In this document: piece after piece, positions 23,977-32,924 of the stretch
How the letters are laid out: every line of letters starts with the position of its first letter
Numbering within the stretch: position 1 is the first letter of the stretch
Translations under genes and position numbers: made by a program
Notes under the pieces: generated by a model
What the model was told of the DNA's origin: nothing
What the model saw: only the letters and a program-made list of their open reading frames with translations
Databases searched by the model: none
Assembly (NCBI GenBank): GCA_937895785.1
Contig: CALBKW010000058.1
Span: 1-41,931, forward strand
DNA from: an uncultured Candidatus Melainabacteria bacterium
Lineage (GTDB): Bacteria; Cyanobacteriota; Vampirovibrionia; Gastranaerophilales; Gastranaerophilaceae
DNA length: 41,931 nt
Direction of reading: 5' to 3'

Positions 23977-25326
23977 ATGACCCAAAATTATAATTATAAC
24001 AATATGCCTACTCCAAACAATGGCAATGACAAAAATCCAATCAAAACAATTGCAGTCATAATTATAGCAACTGTTTTGATTTTAGGATACCAATTTAAAG
24101 ACGCCATAAAACCTCACTTTAACACTGCTGATAAAAACATTGAAAAAACTTCTGGCATAGAAAATGATTTTTCATTAAAAGATTTAGAAGATATTGATTT
24201 GCCAGATGAAATTATAGAAAATGAACAAAAATCTTCATCTAAAAGCGATTTTAATTTAGTAAATTCGGGCAATTCTGATAACAACTACTTGCATAACGCA
24301 ATTGATAGCACTGGACAAATTCACAAATGGAACAAAAAAACTATCATTATTTGGGTTGCAAATTCTAGTTATCAAACAACAGTATACCAAGCTTTTGCAA
24401 AATATAATCGAACTTTTCCAGAACTTTTTAAATTTATGATTACACAAGAGCGAAAAAAAGCAGACATTACGGTTGATATGGTTAATAGTCTTGAACGCTC
24501 AAACAGTAACGGCTATTACAAGCAAGGAAGCACAGACCTTAATTACAATCAAAAAGGCGAAATCAACACTGCAAACATAAAGTTATTACCCATAGATAAT
24601 CATGGTAATTATCTATCAAAAACAAAACTCTATGCAGTCGCAGTTCACGAAATTGGTCATGCAATTGGAATTATGGGACATAGCCAAAGTAAGAATGATG
24701 TTATGTATGGGTTTAATGCCAATGGTGAATTTAGTTCTAAAGACAAAGAAACAATCCGTCTAATGTATTCTAAAAATCAAGAAGAAGTTTCTAACGCCAA
24801 AAGTGGTTATGAAGGTTCTAAACTTCAAGAGGCAATTAGTTATGCACAAAAAATCCCAAACAAAACAACCTCTTGGATTCAATTAGGACAAGTTTATTAC
24901 GATCAAGGTCATTTGAGCGAAGCACTTGATTCATACAAAAAAGCGCTTTCAATTGATGCAACTGATCCAGAAATATATCGTTCAATGGCACAGTGTTACT
25001 ACGTTTCTAAAAAATATGAAACTGCAATAAAATATTTTAAATTAGCAAAAGACTACTCTCCTTCAGGAACTGATTTATCTTTAATAGATGAGAATATCGG
25101 AATCTGTTACCACAAACTAAACAGATTTGAAGAGGCTTTTCCTTATTTAAAAAGTGCATTTGAGGCAAATCCTAAAATCAAAGGTAATCTTTATAACTTC
25201 ATCTCTGTTTGCGCAAACTTAGACAAAAAAGAAGAAGCTAAAAATGCAATAGAACAATACCAAAACGCAGGCAATGACATTTCTCAAGACGAAATGATTC
25301 AGGTTGCCTTAAAATGGATAAAATAA
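23977..25326 (+). CDS. Membrane-anchored matrixin-like zinc protease with TPR repeats
   Basis: The 449-residue protein has a short N-tail rich in N and P, one membrane helix (about 22-40) and a low-complexity linker. A metzincin-like domain (about 115-260) contains HEIGHAIGIMGHS: H224, E225, H228 and H234 form the zinc site, with the Met-turn at VMYGF (M243). Residues 285-445 are TPR repeats (WIQLGQVYYDQGHLSEAL, YRSMAQCYYVSKKYETAI). The anchor is uncleaved in type, so the protease and TPRs would face the periplasm or outside. GAGG precedes the ATG. No prodomain is recognised. The substrate is unknown. Confidence 0.85.
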   Translation: MTQNYNYNNMPTPNNGNDKNPIKTIAVIIIATVLILGYQFKDAIKPHFNTADKNIEKTSGIENDFSLKDLEDIDLPDEIIENEQKSSSKSDFNLVNSGNSDNNYLHNAIDSTGQIHKWNKKTIIIWVANSSYQTTVYQAFAKYNRTFPELFKFMITQERKKADITVDMVNSLERSNSNGYYKQGSTDLNYNQKGEINTANIKLLPIDNHGNYLSKTKLYAVAVHEIGHAIGIMGHSQSKNDVMYGFNANGEFSSKDKETIRLMYSKNQEEVSNAKSGYEGSKLQEAISYAQKIPNKTTSWIQLGQVYYDQGHLSEALDSYKKALSIDATDPEIYRSMAQCYYVSKKYETAIKYFKLAKDYSPSGTDLSLIDENIGICYHKLNRFEEAFPYLKSAFEANPKIKGNLYNFISVCANLDKKEEAKNAIEQYQNAGNDISQDEMIQVALKWIK

Positions 25327-25358
25327 AAGGATTGAACCATTAAAAGTTCAACCCTTTT
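25325..25358. terminator. Terminator after the matrixin-like gene, probably bidirectional
   Basis: AAAAGGATTGAAC (25325-25337) pairs with GTTCAACCCTTTT (25346-25358) with one mismatch. A/T runs flank both sides, so it can also serve the convergent gene that ends at 25381. Confidence 0.8.
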
Positions 25359-25380
25359 ATAAAATTATTTCAATTTTATT

Positions 25381-26037
25381 TTATCTAACGTTGCTGTCGT
25401 TTGGATTTTTACTTCTTTCAGCTTGGTCATTATTTACAACCATAATCAAAGCTGCAACATCAGCAAAGTCTTTTGGTAATTTGTTTTCGTCGATATTATC
25501 TGAAAATCCGAATATTTTTTTGTCGAATTTTACATCAACTTTTTGATCGCCATAAGTGCCTGTCATAACTCTATCGCCGTCATCTAAAACAGCGTTTTCT
25601 TTTGCGTATTCAACTTTAAATGACTTACCTTTATATGTTCCTTGATAAATCTTTTTAGCACTTACTGAAAGAACTTTTTCGTTAGATTTCATTTTAAATT
25701 TTTCATTGCCAATTTTACCTGAAAAAGATTTTTCATTAGTCATTGACACAATTTTGTTGCGTTCTTCAACATCAACCTTTTTGTCACCAATATTACCAAT
25801 AATTTGGTAACCTCTTTCCATAATGTTATTTCTTCTTCTCAAGTTAAAATCTTGTCCTGCAATATTTCCTTTATAGCTTTTAATTGCAGTTCTTCTAATT
25901 TTGCCTTGAGCTTCCATAGATTCTGATGTAGAAGCACCAAAAAGCATTATTTCTTCAGGCTTTTGTTCTGCTCTTTCTGTTGAAGATAAGTTTGTATTTT
26001 GTACGTTACCTAATCCGTTTACATTCATGTCTGCCAT
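25381..26037 (-). CDS. Hypothetical protein with five tandem beta-type repeats
   Basis: I do not recognise this 218-residue protein. Five related 14-residue segments recur every 24-27 residues: SYKGNIAGQDFNL (54), QIIGNIGDKKVDVE (78), SFSGKIGNEKFKMK (104), IYQGTYKGKSFKVE (130) and VMTGTYGDQKVDVK (157). The shared pattern is xxxGxI/YxGxxxxV/FxV, suggesting stacked beta-hairpins. No signal peptide or membrane helix is present; the N-terminus contains IMLFGAS. AGGAG precedes the ATG. It lies 15 bases after the M2-like peptidase gene, so the two are probably cotranscribed. Confidence 0.8.
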   Translation of the reverse strand: MADMNVNGLGNVQNTNLSSTERAEQKPEEIMLFGASTSESMEAQGKIRRTAIKSYKGNIAGQDFNLRRRNNIMERGYQIIGNIGDKKVDVEERNKIVSMTNEKSFSGKIGNEKFKMKSNEKVLSVSAKKIYQGTYKGKSFKVEYAKENAVLDDGDRVMTGTYGDQKVDVKFDKKIFGFSDNIDENKLPKDFADVAALIMVVNNDQAERSKNPNDSNVR

Positions 26038-26052
26038 AGTTATTTCTCCTAT

Positions 26053-27735
26053 TTATTTTACTGTATTATTAATTCTTTCACAAAACGCCTCTGCTGTAAG
26101 AGGTTTGCCTGTAACATCTTCTAGAATTTCATCATCTTCTTTTGAACCACCATATTGGAAAATATGTTCGTCCAAATATTTTGCAGTATCTCTATTTTCA
26201 GTTAAGTTACCGAATTTTTTAGTTAAACCATCATACAATTGAGCCTTTATCAATGATGCTCTAAAGTAATTTTGGTAATATGCTGGATGAGATAAGAAGT
26301 GTGGAATTGTCGCCCATTCATTTGTAGCCTCATCTTGCTCACTTCTACCTTTGTATTTTACACCCATATCCTTCCAAAGTTGTTTCAAATCTTGGTCAGG
26401 ATTTTTGTACATATTTCTTTCAAAATCTATGATTGCCATACTTGAACCAACAAATTTTGAATCTTCTTCTGCCGCTGATTTTTGGAATTTTGCAAATGTT
26501 TCTGGAGAAACTTTGTCTTTGATAAGTCCTTCTGTTCTTGGCATATCGCCCATCATCATTGCAACAGCTTCTGTCATTGTGCTTGTTGTATCTTGCTCCA
26601 TATATGGTAATTTTGAATTTGTTTTTACTGTAAATACTGAGTGACCCAATTCGTGCATTAAAGTATCGATACTTGAAACATTATTAGTCAAGTTGGCCAA
26701 AATTCTTGCATCTTTTCCAGCTTCAATTGGGAATGAGAACCCGTGAGTATTTTTATTTTCACGAGGGAACAAATCTAATTTAATTGGAAGTTTGTCAACA
26801 TCATATCCCATGCCAGCATACGCTTTTTTAGAAATATCGACAACTTCTTCTTTTGATTTAATTTCATCGTTTACAAGTTTTTCTGGATTATCACCAGCTA
26901 AATAGCCAAAGTGATAACTTCTTAAATCTTCAGGCGCAACTCCAAAAGCTTTTGATAAATCAGCTTTTACACCATCCATAACTTTTTTGTTAGAGTCTTT
27001 TGTATTTTCAGCAACATCTGTTAGAAGTTTATCAAGTTCTTTTGGCTTTATATCATAACTTTCTTCTAGCATATAGTCAAAATAGTTGTCATAACCTTTT
27101 TTCTTAGCAAAATCGTTTCTCATTTTTACTAATTCTACCAAGTCATCAGCAATCAAATCGCCTGATTTAATCTTCGCATCCGCAGCTTTTTTACGAATTT
27201 CAGGATTTTTTTCTGTTTCCATAATCTTTGAAATTTCAGCTTTAGAAACAGGCTTTCCATCTATTGACATTTGATAAGAATTAAGTTTTTGAGAAATTTC
27301 ATTTTCTTTGGTGCTCATCGCTTTTAACTCTTCTTTAAATTCAATACCATCACCAAATGCTGATGTTAAATTACGAAGTTGTTTCTTTAATTTTTTATCA
27401 CTTACACCGCCAGCATCGTTGATTTCTTTCAACTTTGCATAAGTTTCTTTGTTGTCATAAAAATTATCAGCTTTGTCTTGCGCTGCATTCATTTTATCCA
27501 TATTTTCAGGAGTACTTTCTGTATAGAAATCCCAACATGCAGACTCAACACCAGACATAATCGGTTTCATATCTTTAGATATTTCTTCTCTCAACGCAAC
27601 AAATCTTTGTTCATTATCCTTTATGCTGTGAGAGAAACTAACGCTATCTAACGGCATTGGTTTTGTCTTTTGAATATTATTGTTCTTATTTGCTTTGCCT
27701 ATTTTAAAATGTGACATTAAATTTTGAATTTTCAT
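26053..27735 (-). CDS. M2-like (peptidyl-dipeptidase) zinc metallopeptidase
   Basis: The 560-residue protein has the gluzincin motif HELGH (H361, E362, H365), with the third ligand E389 in MTEAVAMMMGD, 24 residues after the last His. That spacing and the EA...GD context match family M2 (ACE-like) better than M3, where the spacing is usually one residue longer. Later segments (LWKDMGVKYKG, IPHFLSHPAYYQNYF and EDVTGKPLTAEAF) also parallel M2. M2 enzymes cut dipeptides from C-termini. No signal peptide is seen; the N-terminus is MKIQNLMSHFKIGKANKNN with a later SVSFS. AGGAAAAGGA precedes the ATG. An M3 assignment remains possible. Confidence 0.82.
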   Translation of the reverse strand: MKIQNLMSHFKIGKANKNNNIQKTKPMPLDSVSFSHSIKDNEQRFVALREEISKDMKPIMSGVESACWDFYTESTPENMDKMNAAQDKADNFYDNKETYAKLKEINDAGGVSDKKLKKQLRNLTSAFGDGIEFKEELKAMSTKENEISQKLNSYQMSIDGKPVSKAEISKIMETEKNPEIRKKAADAKIKSGDLIADDLVELVKMRNDFAKKKGYDNYFDYMLEESYDIKPKELDKLLTDVAENTKDSNKKVMDGVKADLSKAFGVAPEDLRSYHFGYLAGDNPEKLVNDEIKSKEEVVDISKKAYAGMGYDVDKLPIKLDLFPRENKNTHGFSFPIEAGKDARILANLTNNVSSIDTLMHELGHSVFTVKTNSKLPYMEQDTTSTMTEAVAMMMGDMPRTEGLIKDKVSPETFAKFQKSAAEEDSKFVGSSMAIIDFERNMYKNPDQDLKQLWKDMGVKYKGRSEQDEATNEWATIPHFLSHPAYYQNYFRASLIKAQLYDGLTKKFGNLTENRDTAKYLDEHIFQYGGSKEDDEILEDVTGKPLTAEAFCERINNTVK

Positions 27736-27838
27736 CTATCTTCCTTTTCCTAAGTATTATATAAAAGGTTTAAAACCCGTAAAAATATTAATTGCTAGCA
27801 TGATTATACAGCCGTAACAAAATTTTACTAACAAAATA

Positions 27839-28336
27839 CTATATATCCATGTGCAGATACTTTTTCATAATTAATTTTTTCAAAGCTTTTGAATATGGCG
27901 ATTGTGGCTGAATTGCCAATACTTTGTCTAATGAAACAATTGCGCTTTCATATAAACCTAATTTCATTTTCACAATTGCCAAATAATAATAAGCATCAAT
28001 AAATTTATCATCTAATTTTGTAGCTGTTTCTAAATCTGCTTTTGCTTCTTTTAATTCCTCTTCTGATGGATTATCAAAAGCTAAAATTGCTTGCGCTCTA
28101 TTGTAATAAGCATCAATCATTTTTTCATCATTTTTTATTGCATGCCCGTAATTTTCGTAAGCAGCACGTAATTGCTTTAAATTGTGGTACGCAATACCTT
28201 TTGAGAAATGTGTCAAAGCGTGGTCAGGTTTTAATTCTAGCGATTTTTCTAAATCTTCTAATGCCTTTTCAAACTTACCTTCGTTAGTCTTTTTGATTCC
28301 TTCTTCTAAATAATATTTATAATCTTTTTCAGTCAT
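27839..28336 (-). CDS. TPR-repeat protein
   Basis: This 165-residue soluble protein is built of tetratricopeptide repeats: YLEEGIKKTNEGKFEKALED, ALTHFSKGIAYHNLKQLRAA, AYYNRAQAILAF and YYYLAIVKMKLGLYESAI. TPRs mediate protein-protein contacts, and no partner can be inferred. GAGGG lies about eight bases before the ATG. It is divergent from the amidase gene at 28412, and a TATAAT at 28372-28377 lies in the shared upstream region. Confidence 0.88.
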   Translation of the reverse strand: MTEKDYKYYLEEGIKKTNEGKFEKALEDLEKSLELKPDHALTHFSKGIAYHNLKQLRAAYENYGHAIKNDEKMIDAYYNRAQAILAFDNPSEEELKEAKADLETATKLDDKFIDAYYYLAIVKMKLGLYESAIVSLDKVLAIQPQSPYSKALKKLIMKKYLHMDI

Positions 28337-28411
28337 AATATACCCTCATAAACTGGTTAACATGTTTATTATATAATATAAATGCGCAACAGAAAAGACT
28401 AGAGGTGAATT

Positions 28412-29215
28412 TTGGCAGGCATTTTAAACATTCAATTAAAATCATTGTTAGGCGATAAAGAAACCAATTTAAAAAAAGTCGAACACTATATTAAATTCAA
28501 TAAAGAAAAAAAACTTGATTTGGTTATTGTACCTGAATTTTTTACAACAAGTATTGCCTACAAAGACACCCCAGAAGATGAAAACGGCGGTGAAGTAATA
28601 AAAACAATGCAACGCCTTGCAAAAGAATATAATACAAACATTGTCGCAGGCAGTATCGTAAGAAAAATAGGCGATAATCTTTATAACTCAACTTTCGCCA
28701 TCAATAGAATGGGTGAAATCATTGAAATATATGACAAAATTCATTTATTCAACTATATGGGAGGAACTGAAGGTCAAAGAATTACCGCTGGAACTGAAAT
28801 GAAAATTGCACACTTTGACTTTGCAAAAGTTGGTTTAACTATTTGCTATGATATGAGATACCCTGTATTCATCAACGAAATGATGAAAAAAGGAGTTCAA
28901 ATCATTGCAATGCCAACCGCTTGGCTTGTTCCAAATGAAGTTTACAACGATGAAAACACAAGAAAATATGCACAAGAAATGTTTGTTTCAATGTGCAGAA
29001 CAAGAGCTTATGACAACGCACTGTTCTTAATCGTTAGCAACCAAACAAAACAAATCTCTGATGCATTTTGTGGCATCGGCAACTCAATGATAATTACTCC
29101 AACATCTCAAGTTATTGCAAACGCAGAAGATAGAGAATGTGCTATTTATGCTGATATTGATGTTCAAGAGGCAAAATATATGAAACAACTATTTCCTGTT
29201 GACAAAATTAATTAA
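28412..29215 (+). CDS. Nitrilase-superfamily carbon-nitrogen hydrolase
   Basis: The 267-residue protein has the catalytic triad of the nitrilase fold: E42 (VPEFFT), K109 (YDKIHLF) and C145 (ICYDMRYP). The pattern resembles omega-amidase and related amidases that clear alpha-keto acid monoamides or deaminated glutathione. The exact substrate is not determined by sequence. The start is a TTG at 28412 with AGAGGTG upstream; no ATG fits better. It is probably a single gene, with rfbC starting 78 bases downstream. Confidence 0.9.
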   Translation: MAGILNIQLKSLLGDKETNLKKVEHYIKFNKEKKLDLVIVPEFFTTSIAYKDTPEDENGGEVIKTMQRLAKEYNTNIVAGSIVRKIGDNLYNSTFAINRMGEIIEIYDKIHLFNYMGGTEGQRITAGTEMKIAHFDFAKVGLTICYDMRYPVFINEMMKKGVQIIAMPTAWLVPNEVYNDENTRKYAQEMFVSMCRTRAYDNALFLIVSNQTKQISDAFCGIGNSMIITPTSQVIANAEDRECAIYADIDVQEAKYMKQLFPVDKIN

Positions 29216-29293
29216 AAACATTTTATATATTTTGTTACTTGTCATCTTTTACTATTCATGATTTAATCGTTTTACAAGAAAGGGTTTATATTT

Positions 29294-29851
29294 ATGCCAT
29301 TTGAATTTGAAAGACAAAAAATAGAAGATGTAATTCTTGTTAAACCAAAAGTTTTTGGTGATAACAGAGGATTTTTTATGGAAACATACAAAAAATCTGA
29401 TTTTATTGCTAACGGAATTACAGAGGATTTTGTTCAAGATAACCACTCTAAATCAACAAAAGGAGTCCTTAGAGGTTTGCACTATCAAGCTAAACCTTAT
29501 GGACAGGCAAAACTTGTAAGATGTTCTAGAGGTAGAATTTACGATGTCGCTGTAGATATTAGAAAAGACTCTAAAACATACGGTCAATACGTAAAAGTTG
29601 AGTTATCAGAAGAAAACAAACAAATGTTATTTATTCCAAATGGCTTTGCTCACGGTTTTGTAGCTCTAACTGATGAAGTTGAATTACTTTACAAAACTGG
29701 TGGTGAATACGCTCCAAGTGCTGACAGAGGCATTTTATGGAATGATGAAGATATAGACATTAATTGGGAAATTGATTTTGAACCAATTTTAAGTGAAAAA
29801 GACAAAGTTCAACCAAAATTAAAAGATATAAACAAAGAGGAATTAATTTAA
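29294..29851 (+). CDS. rfbC: dTDP-4-dehydrorhamnose 3,5-epimerase
   Basis: The 185-residue cupin-fold enzyme epimerises dTDP-4-keto-6-deoxyglucose on the way to dTDP-L-rhamnose. QDNHSKSTKGVLRGLHYQ contains the catalytic histidine region, and FIPNGFAHGFVAL is the family signature. Length is normal. It is the first gene of rfbC-rfbB-rfbA. Its stop overlaps the rfbB start by one base (TAATG). GAAAGGG lies upstream of the ATG. Confidence 0.96.
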   Translation: MPFEFERQKIEDVILVKPKVFGDNRGFFMETYKKSDFIANGITEDFVQDNHSKSTKGVLRGLHYQAKPYGQAKLVRCSRGRIYDVAVDIRKDSKTYGQYVKVELSEENKQMLFIPNGFAHGFVALTDEVELLYKTGGEYAPSADRGILWNDEDIDINWEIDFEPILSEKDKVQPKLKDINKEELI

Positions 29852-30834
29852 TGAAAACAATGTTAGTAACTGGCGGTGCAGGTTTCATCGGTAGTTGTTT
29901 TGTAAGACACATTTTGAAAAAACATCCAGATTATAAAGTTATAAACCTTGATGCACTTACTTATTGTGGAAATTTAGAAAATTTAGATGACGTAAAAGAT
30001 AATCCAAATTACAAATTTGTTCACGGCAATATTTGTGACCACGATTTAGTTAGAGAATTAATTAAAGATTGCGATTACGTTGTAAACTTTGCTGCAGAAT
30101 CTCACGTTGATAATTCAATAAAACACCCTGAAATCTTTGTTGAATCAAATGTTCAGGGTACATTAAATCTACTTCAAGCCTGCAAAGAATTAGGTATTGA
30201 AAGATACTTACAAGTTTCAACCGATGAAGTTTATGGAACATTGGGAAAAACAGGTTATTTCTATGAAACAACACCAATTCAACCAAATTCTCCATATTCA
30301 GCATCAAAAGCAAGTGCTGATTTATTAGTAAGAGCTTATTACGAAACTTATGGTTTACCAGTTCTAAACACAAGATGTTCAAACAATTATGGCCCATATC
30401 AATATCCAGAAAAATTAATCCCATTCTTTATTTCAAAACTATTAAAAGGTGAGAAAGTTCCAGTATATGGTGATGGATTAAATGTTCGTGATTGGTTATA
30501 CGTATATGACCACTGTGAAGCAATTGATGTTGTTTTACACAAAGGTAAAATCGGTGAAGTATACAATATTGGCGGACACAATGAAAAAACAAATATGGAA
30601 ATCACACACTTAATTCTAGATGCAATGGGCAAAGATGAAAGTTCTATTGAATATGTTGCAGATAGATTAGGTCACGACAGACGTTACGCCATTGCAAACG
30701 ACAAAATCACATCAGAACTTGGCTGGGAACCTTCAATTACATTTGAAGAAGGTATCAAATTAACTATCGATTGGTACTTGAAACACCAAGACTGGATGAA
30801 ACATATTGAAGAAAAGAAATCAGCTTTAAAATAA
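29851..30834 (+). CDS. rfbB: dTDP-glucose 4,6-dehydratase
   Basis: This 327-residue extended short-chain dehydrogenase has the NAD-binding GGAGFIGS (8-15) and NFAAESHVDNSI. The catalytic STDEVYG and YSASKAS (Tyr-x-x-x-Lys) are both present, as is the late RDWLYVYDHCEAI segment. It converts dTDP-glucose to dTDP-4-keto-6-deoxyglucose. Overlap with rfbC implies coupled translation. rfbA follows 16 bases downstream after an AAGGAG ribosome binding site. Confidence 0.97.
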   Translation: MKTMLVTGGAGFIGSCFVRHILKKHPDYKVINLDALTYCGNLENLDDVKDNPNYKFVHGNICDHDLVRELIKDCDYVVNFAAESHVDNSIKHPEIFVESNVQGTLNLLQACKELGIERYLQVSTDEVYGTLGKTGYFYETTPIQPNSPYSASKASADLLVRAYYETYGLPVLNTRCSNNYGPYQYPEKLIPFFISKLLKGEKVPVYGDGLNVRDWLYVYDHCEAIDVVLHKGKIGEVYNIGGHNEKTNMEITHLILDAMGKDESSIEYVADRLGHDRRYAIANDKITSELGWEPSITFEEGIKLTIDWYLKHQDWMKHIEEKKSALK

Positions 30835-30850
30835 TAAAAGGAGTCTTAAT

Positions 30851-31726
30851 ATGAAAGGTATTGTTCTTGCTGGTGGCGCTGGAACTAGATTATATCCATC
30901 AACAATGGTTGTTTCAAAACAGCTATTACCTATTTATGATAAACCAATGATTTATCACCCTGTTTCAGTTCTAATGTTAGCTGGAATTAGAGATATTTTA
31001 ATAATTTCAACACCTCAAGACTTACCTAATTTTGAAAAATTATTAGGCACTGGAGAACAATTTGGCGTTAAATTCTCATATAAGGTTCAACCTTCACCAG
31101 ACGGACTTGCACAAGCATTCATTTTAGGTGAAGAATTTATTGGCAATGACGACGTTGCAATGATTTTGGGCGATAATATTTTCTACGGTCAAGGTTTCTC
31201 TGGAGCTTTACATAGGGCAATTGAAAATATCTCAAAACATAAACAAGCAACTGTTTTTGCTTATGAAGTCCACGATCCAGAAAGATTTGGCGTTGTAGAA
31301 TTTAATGATAAAAAACAAGCTATTTCATTAGAAGAAAAACCTAAAGAACCTAAATCTAACTATGCTGTAACTGGTTTATATTTCTATCCAAATAATGTTT
31401 GCAAATATGCTAAAACAATGAAACCATCTGCTAGAGGCGAATTAGAAATTACAGATTTAAATAGAATTTATCTTGAAAAGAATAAACTTCAAGTTGAAGT
31501 TCTTGGTCGTGGTTTTGCATGGCTTGATACAGGAACTCACAAGTCTTTAATACAAGCAGGACAATACGTTCAAACAATCGAAGAAAACCAAGGAATTAAA
31601 ATTGCTTGTCTTGAAGAAATTGCATATAGAAAAGGGTTCGTTACAAAAGAACAACTGGCAAAACACATCAAACCTTACAAAAATAACGAATATTTCAATT
31701 ATGTAAAACGTTTAATTAGCAAGTAA
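30851..31726 (+). CDS. rfbA: Glucose-1-phosphate thymidylyltransferase
   Basis: The 291-residue enzyme makes dTDP-glucose from dTTP and glucose-1-phosphate. LAGGAGTRLYPST is the nucleotide-binding signature, followed by SKQLLPIYDKPMIYHP, ILGDNIFYG and RGFAWLDTGTH. Full length. It ends the rfbCBA cluster. dTDP-4-dehydrorhamnose reductase (rfbD), needed for rhamnose, is not in the window. Its 3' end overlaps the convergent DUF4186 gene by 15 bases. Confidence 0.97.
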   Translation: MKGIVLAGGAGTRLYPSTMVVSKQLLPIYDKPMIYHPVSVLMLAGIRDILIISTPQDLPNFEKLLGTGEQFGVKFSYKVQPSPDGLAQAFILGEEFIGNDDVAMILGDNIFYGQGFSGALHRAIENISKHKQATVFAYEVHDPERFGVVEFNDKKQAISLEEKPKEPKSNYAVTGLYFYPNNVCKYAKTMKPSARGELEITDLNRIYLEKNKLQVEVLGRGFAWLDTGTHKSLIQAGQYVQTIEENQGIKIACLEEIAYRKGFVTKEQLAKHIKPYKNNEYFNYVKRLISK

Positions 31727-32059
31727 TTGTTTCTTAATCCACGTCATAATTATTTTTACAAGATACTCTTGTTGTTCAGAGGTTAATTCTACACCTTGTG
31801 GAAATTTATGCCATTTTAAAATACAACCTCGGCAACAAGTTGCGGTCGCATGTTGAGCGATAAAAACAGGATGACCACGCATTGGAGTCTGTTTTCCATC
31901 GTTTGGAATGATTGCAGGAGCAATCCTTTTGGCAATAAAATCTTTTGCATGCAATTCGATTACATCAAGCCCTTTTTGCTCAATGTAATCGAAATCTTTT
32001 TGTTTAAGCCTAAATTTACTTCTAAATTTTGAAGATCCTAATTTATCAAATATATCCAT
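31712..32059 (-). CDS. DUF4186 family protein
   Basis: This 115-residue protein matches DUF4186 closely: MDIFDKLGSSKFRSKF, HAKDFIAKRIAPAIIPNDGK, QTPMRGHPVFIAQHATATCC and RGCILKWHKFPQG. The histidines and the CCRGC cysteines suggest metal binding, but the family has no known function. ATG 32059 begins two bases after the stop of the SIMPL-domain gene; an in-frame TTG at 32074 would lie inside that gene. The pair is probably translated from one mRNA. Confidence 0.93.
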   Translation of the reverse strand: MDIFDKLGSSKFRSKFRLKQKDFDYIEQKGLDVIELHAKDFIAKRIAPAIIPNDGKQTPMRGHPVFIAQHATATCCRGCILKWHKFPQGVELTSEQQEYLVKIIMTWIKKQLLAN

Positions 32060-32060
32060 A

Positions 32061-32792
32061 CTATTTGATTGCAAAACTTACGTTTGCAACTGCTGTAACT
32101 TTCTTTTCAATAGAACTTAAATCATTATAACCTGAATCACTTACATCATTTGAATCAACTGGTGTAATTTGGAATACGCCCATTTTCGCAGAACGAATTT
32201 TACCTACTCTGTTGTGATTTGATTTTAACATTGATTTTGCTCTATTTTTAGCATCTTTTGTTGCTTTTTCAAGCAAAGAAACTTTCAAATCTGCAAGTTT
32301 TGAGTAATGATATTGTGGGTCACCAGAACTTGCAACATTAATCCCTTTTTCAAAAAGCACTTGGTAGGCTGTTGATAACTCTTTAACTTTTTCTACATCG
32401 TTTGTAGAAATTTTGATTGGTTGTTGATAAACATAATTGTCAACAATATTTGTTCCATAGCCTGTATTTGGGTTAGTTTTGTATGTTTCATAAGAGTTTG
32501 ATAACAAAAGTTCAATTTGATTTTCTTGAATACCTTTTGAAACTAAGTATTTTTTAACTTCTGGTATTTGTTTTTGAACTGTTTTATATGCTTGCAATCT
32601 CGTAGGTTCTTTTGCTGTGATTGTCAAAGTCCAATTCGCAGAATCAGATTTTACAATTTCGTAAGCTGAACCTGTAACTTGAATATTGTTATTTGAAAGA
32701 TTGTTTGTTGCTACCAATGCTGCAAAAATTGCACCAATTGCAATACAAACACCTAAAATTGCTAATTGAAAATCTTTAAATTTTTCGTACAT
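32061..32792 (-). CDS. SIMPL-domain (DUF541) protein with N-terminal anchor
   Basis: The 243-residue protein has one N-terminal membrane helix (about 8-30, LAILGVCIAIGAIFAALVA). A SIMPL/DUF541 domain follows: ITAKEPTRLQAYKTVQKQIP, a YxxxPNTG...NYVYQQPI strand, and ATKDAKNRAKSML. SIMPL proteins are periplasmic or surface oligomers with unclear roles. ATG 32792 is selected because AAGGAG lies seven bases upstream; the ATG-less extension to 32816 lacks support. The gene is followed directly by DUF4186. Confidence 0.9.
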   Translation of the reverse strand: MYEKFKDFQLAILGVCIAIGAIFAALVATNNLSNNNIQVTGSAYEIVKSDSANWTLTITAKEPTRLQAYKTVQKQIPEVKKYLVSKGIQENQIELLLSNSYETYKTNPNTGYGTNIVDNYVYQQPIKISTNDVEKVKELSTAYQVLFEKGINVASSGDPQYHYSKLADLKVSLLEKATKDAKNRAKSMLKSNHNRVGKIRSAKMGVFQITPVDSNDVSDSGYNDLSSIEKKVTAVANVSFAIK

Positions 32793-32911
32793 ACTTTTTC
32801 TCCTTATTTTTCTCAAGATATTTTAGCACTTTTAAATTCAATATGCAATTATCATTTCAGGTATATTACAAAATATACATAAAGATTTCAAACCTAATTT
32901 GAAAAATATGA

Positions 32912-32917
32912 TATAAT
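32912..32917 (+). promoter_or_regulatory. -10 box of the TPR/GT9 gene, leaderless-type
   Basis: TATAAT ends seven bases before ATG 32925, and no Shine-Dalgarno lies between them. Confidence 0.5.
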
Positions 32918-32924
32918 CAAAACT

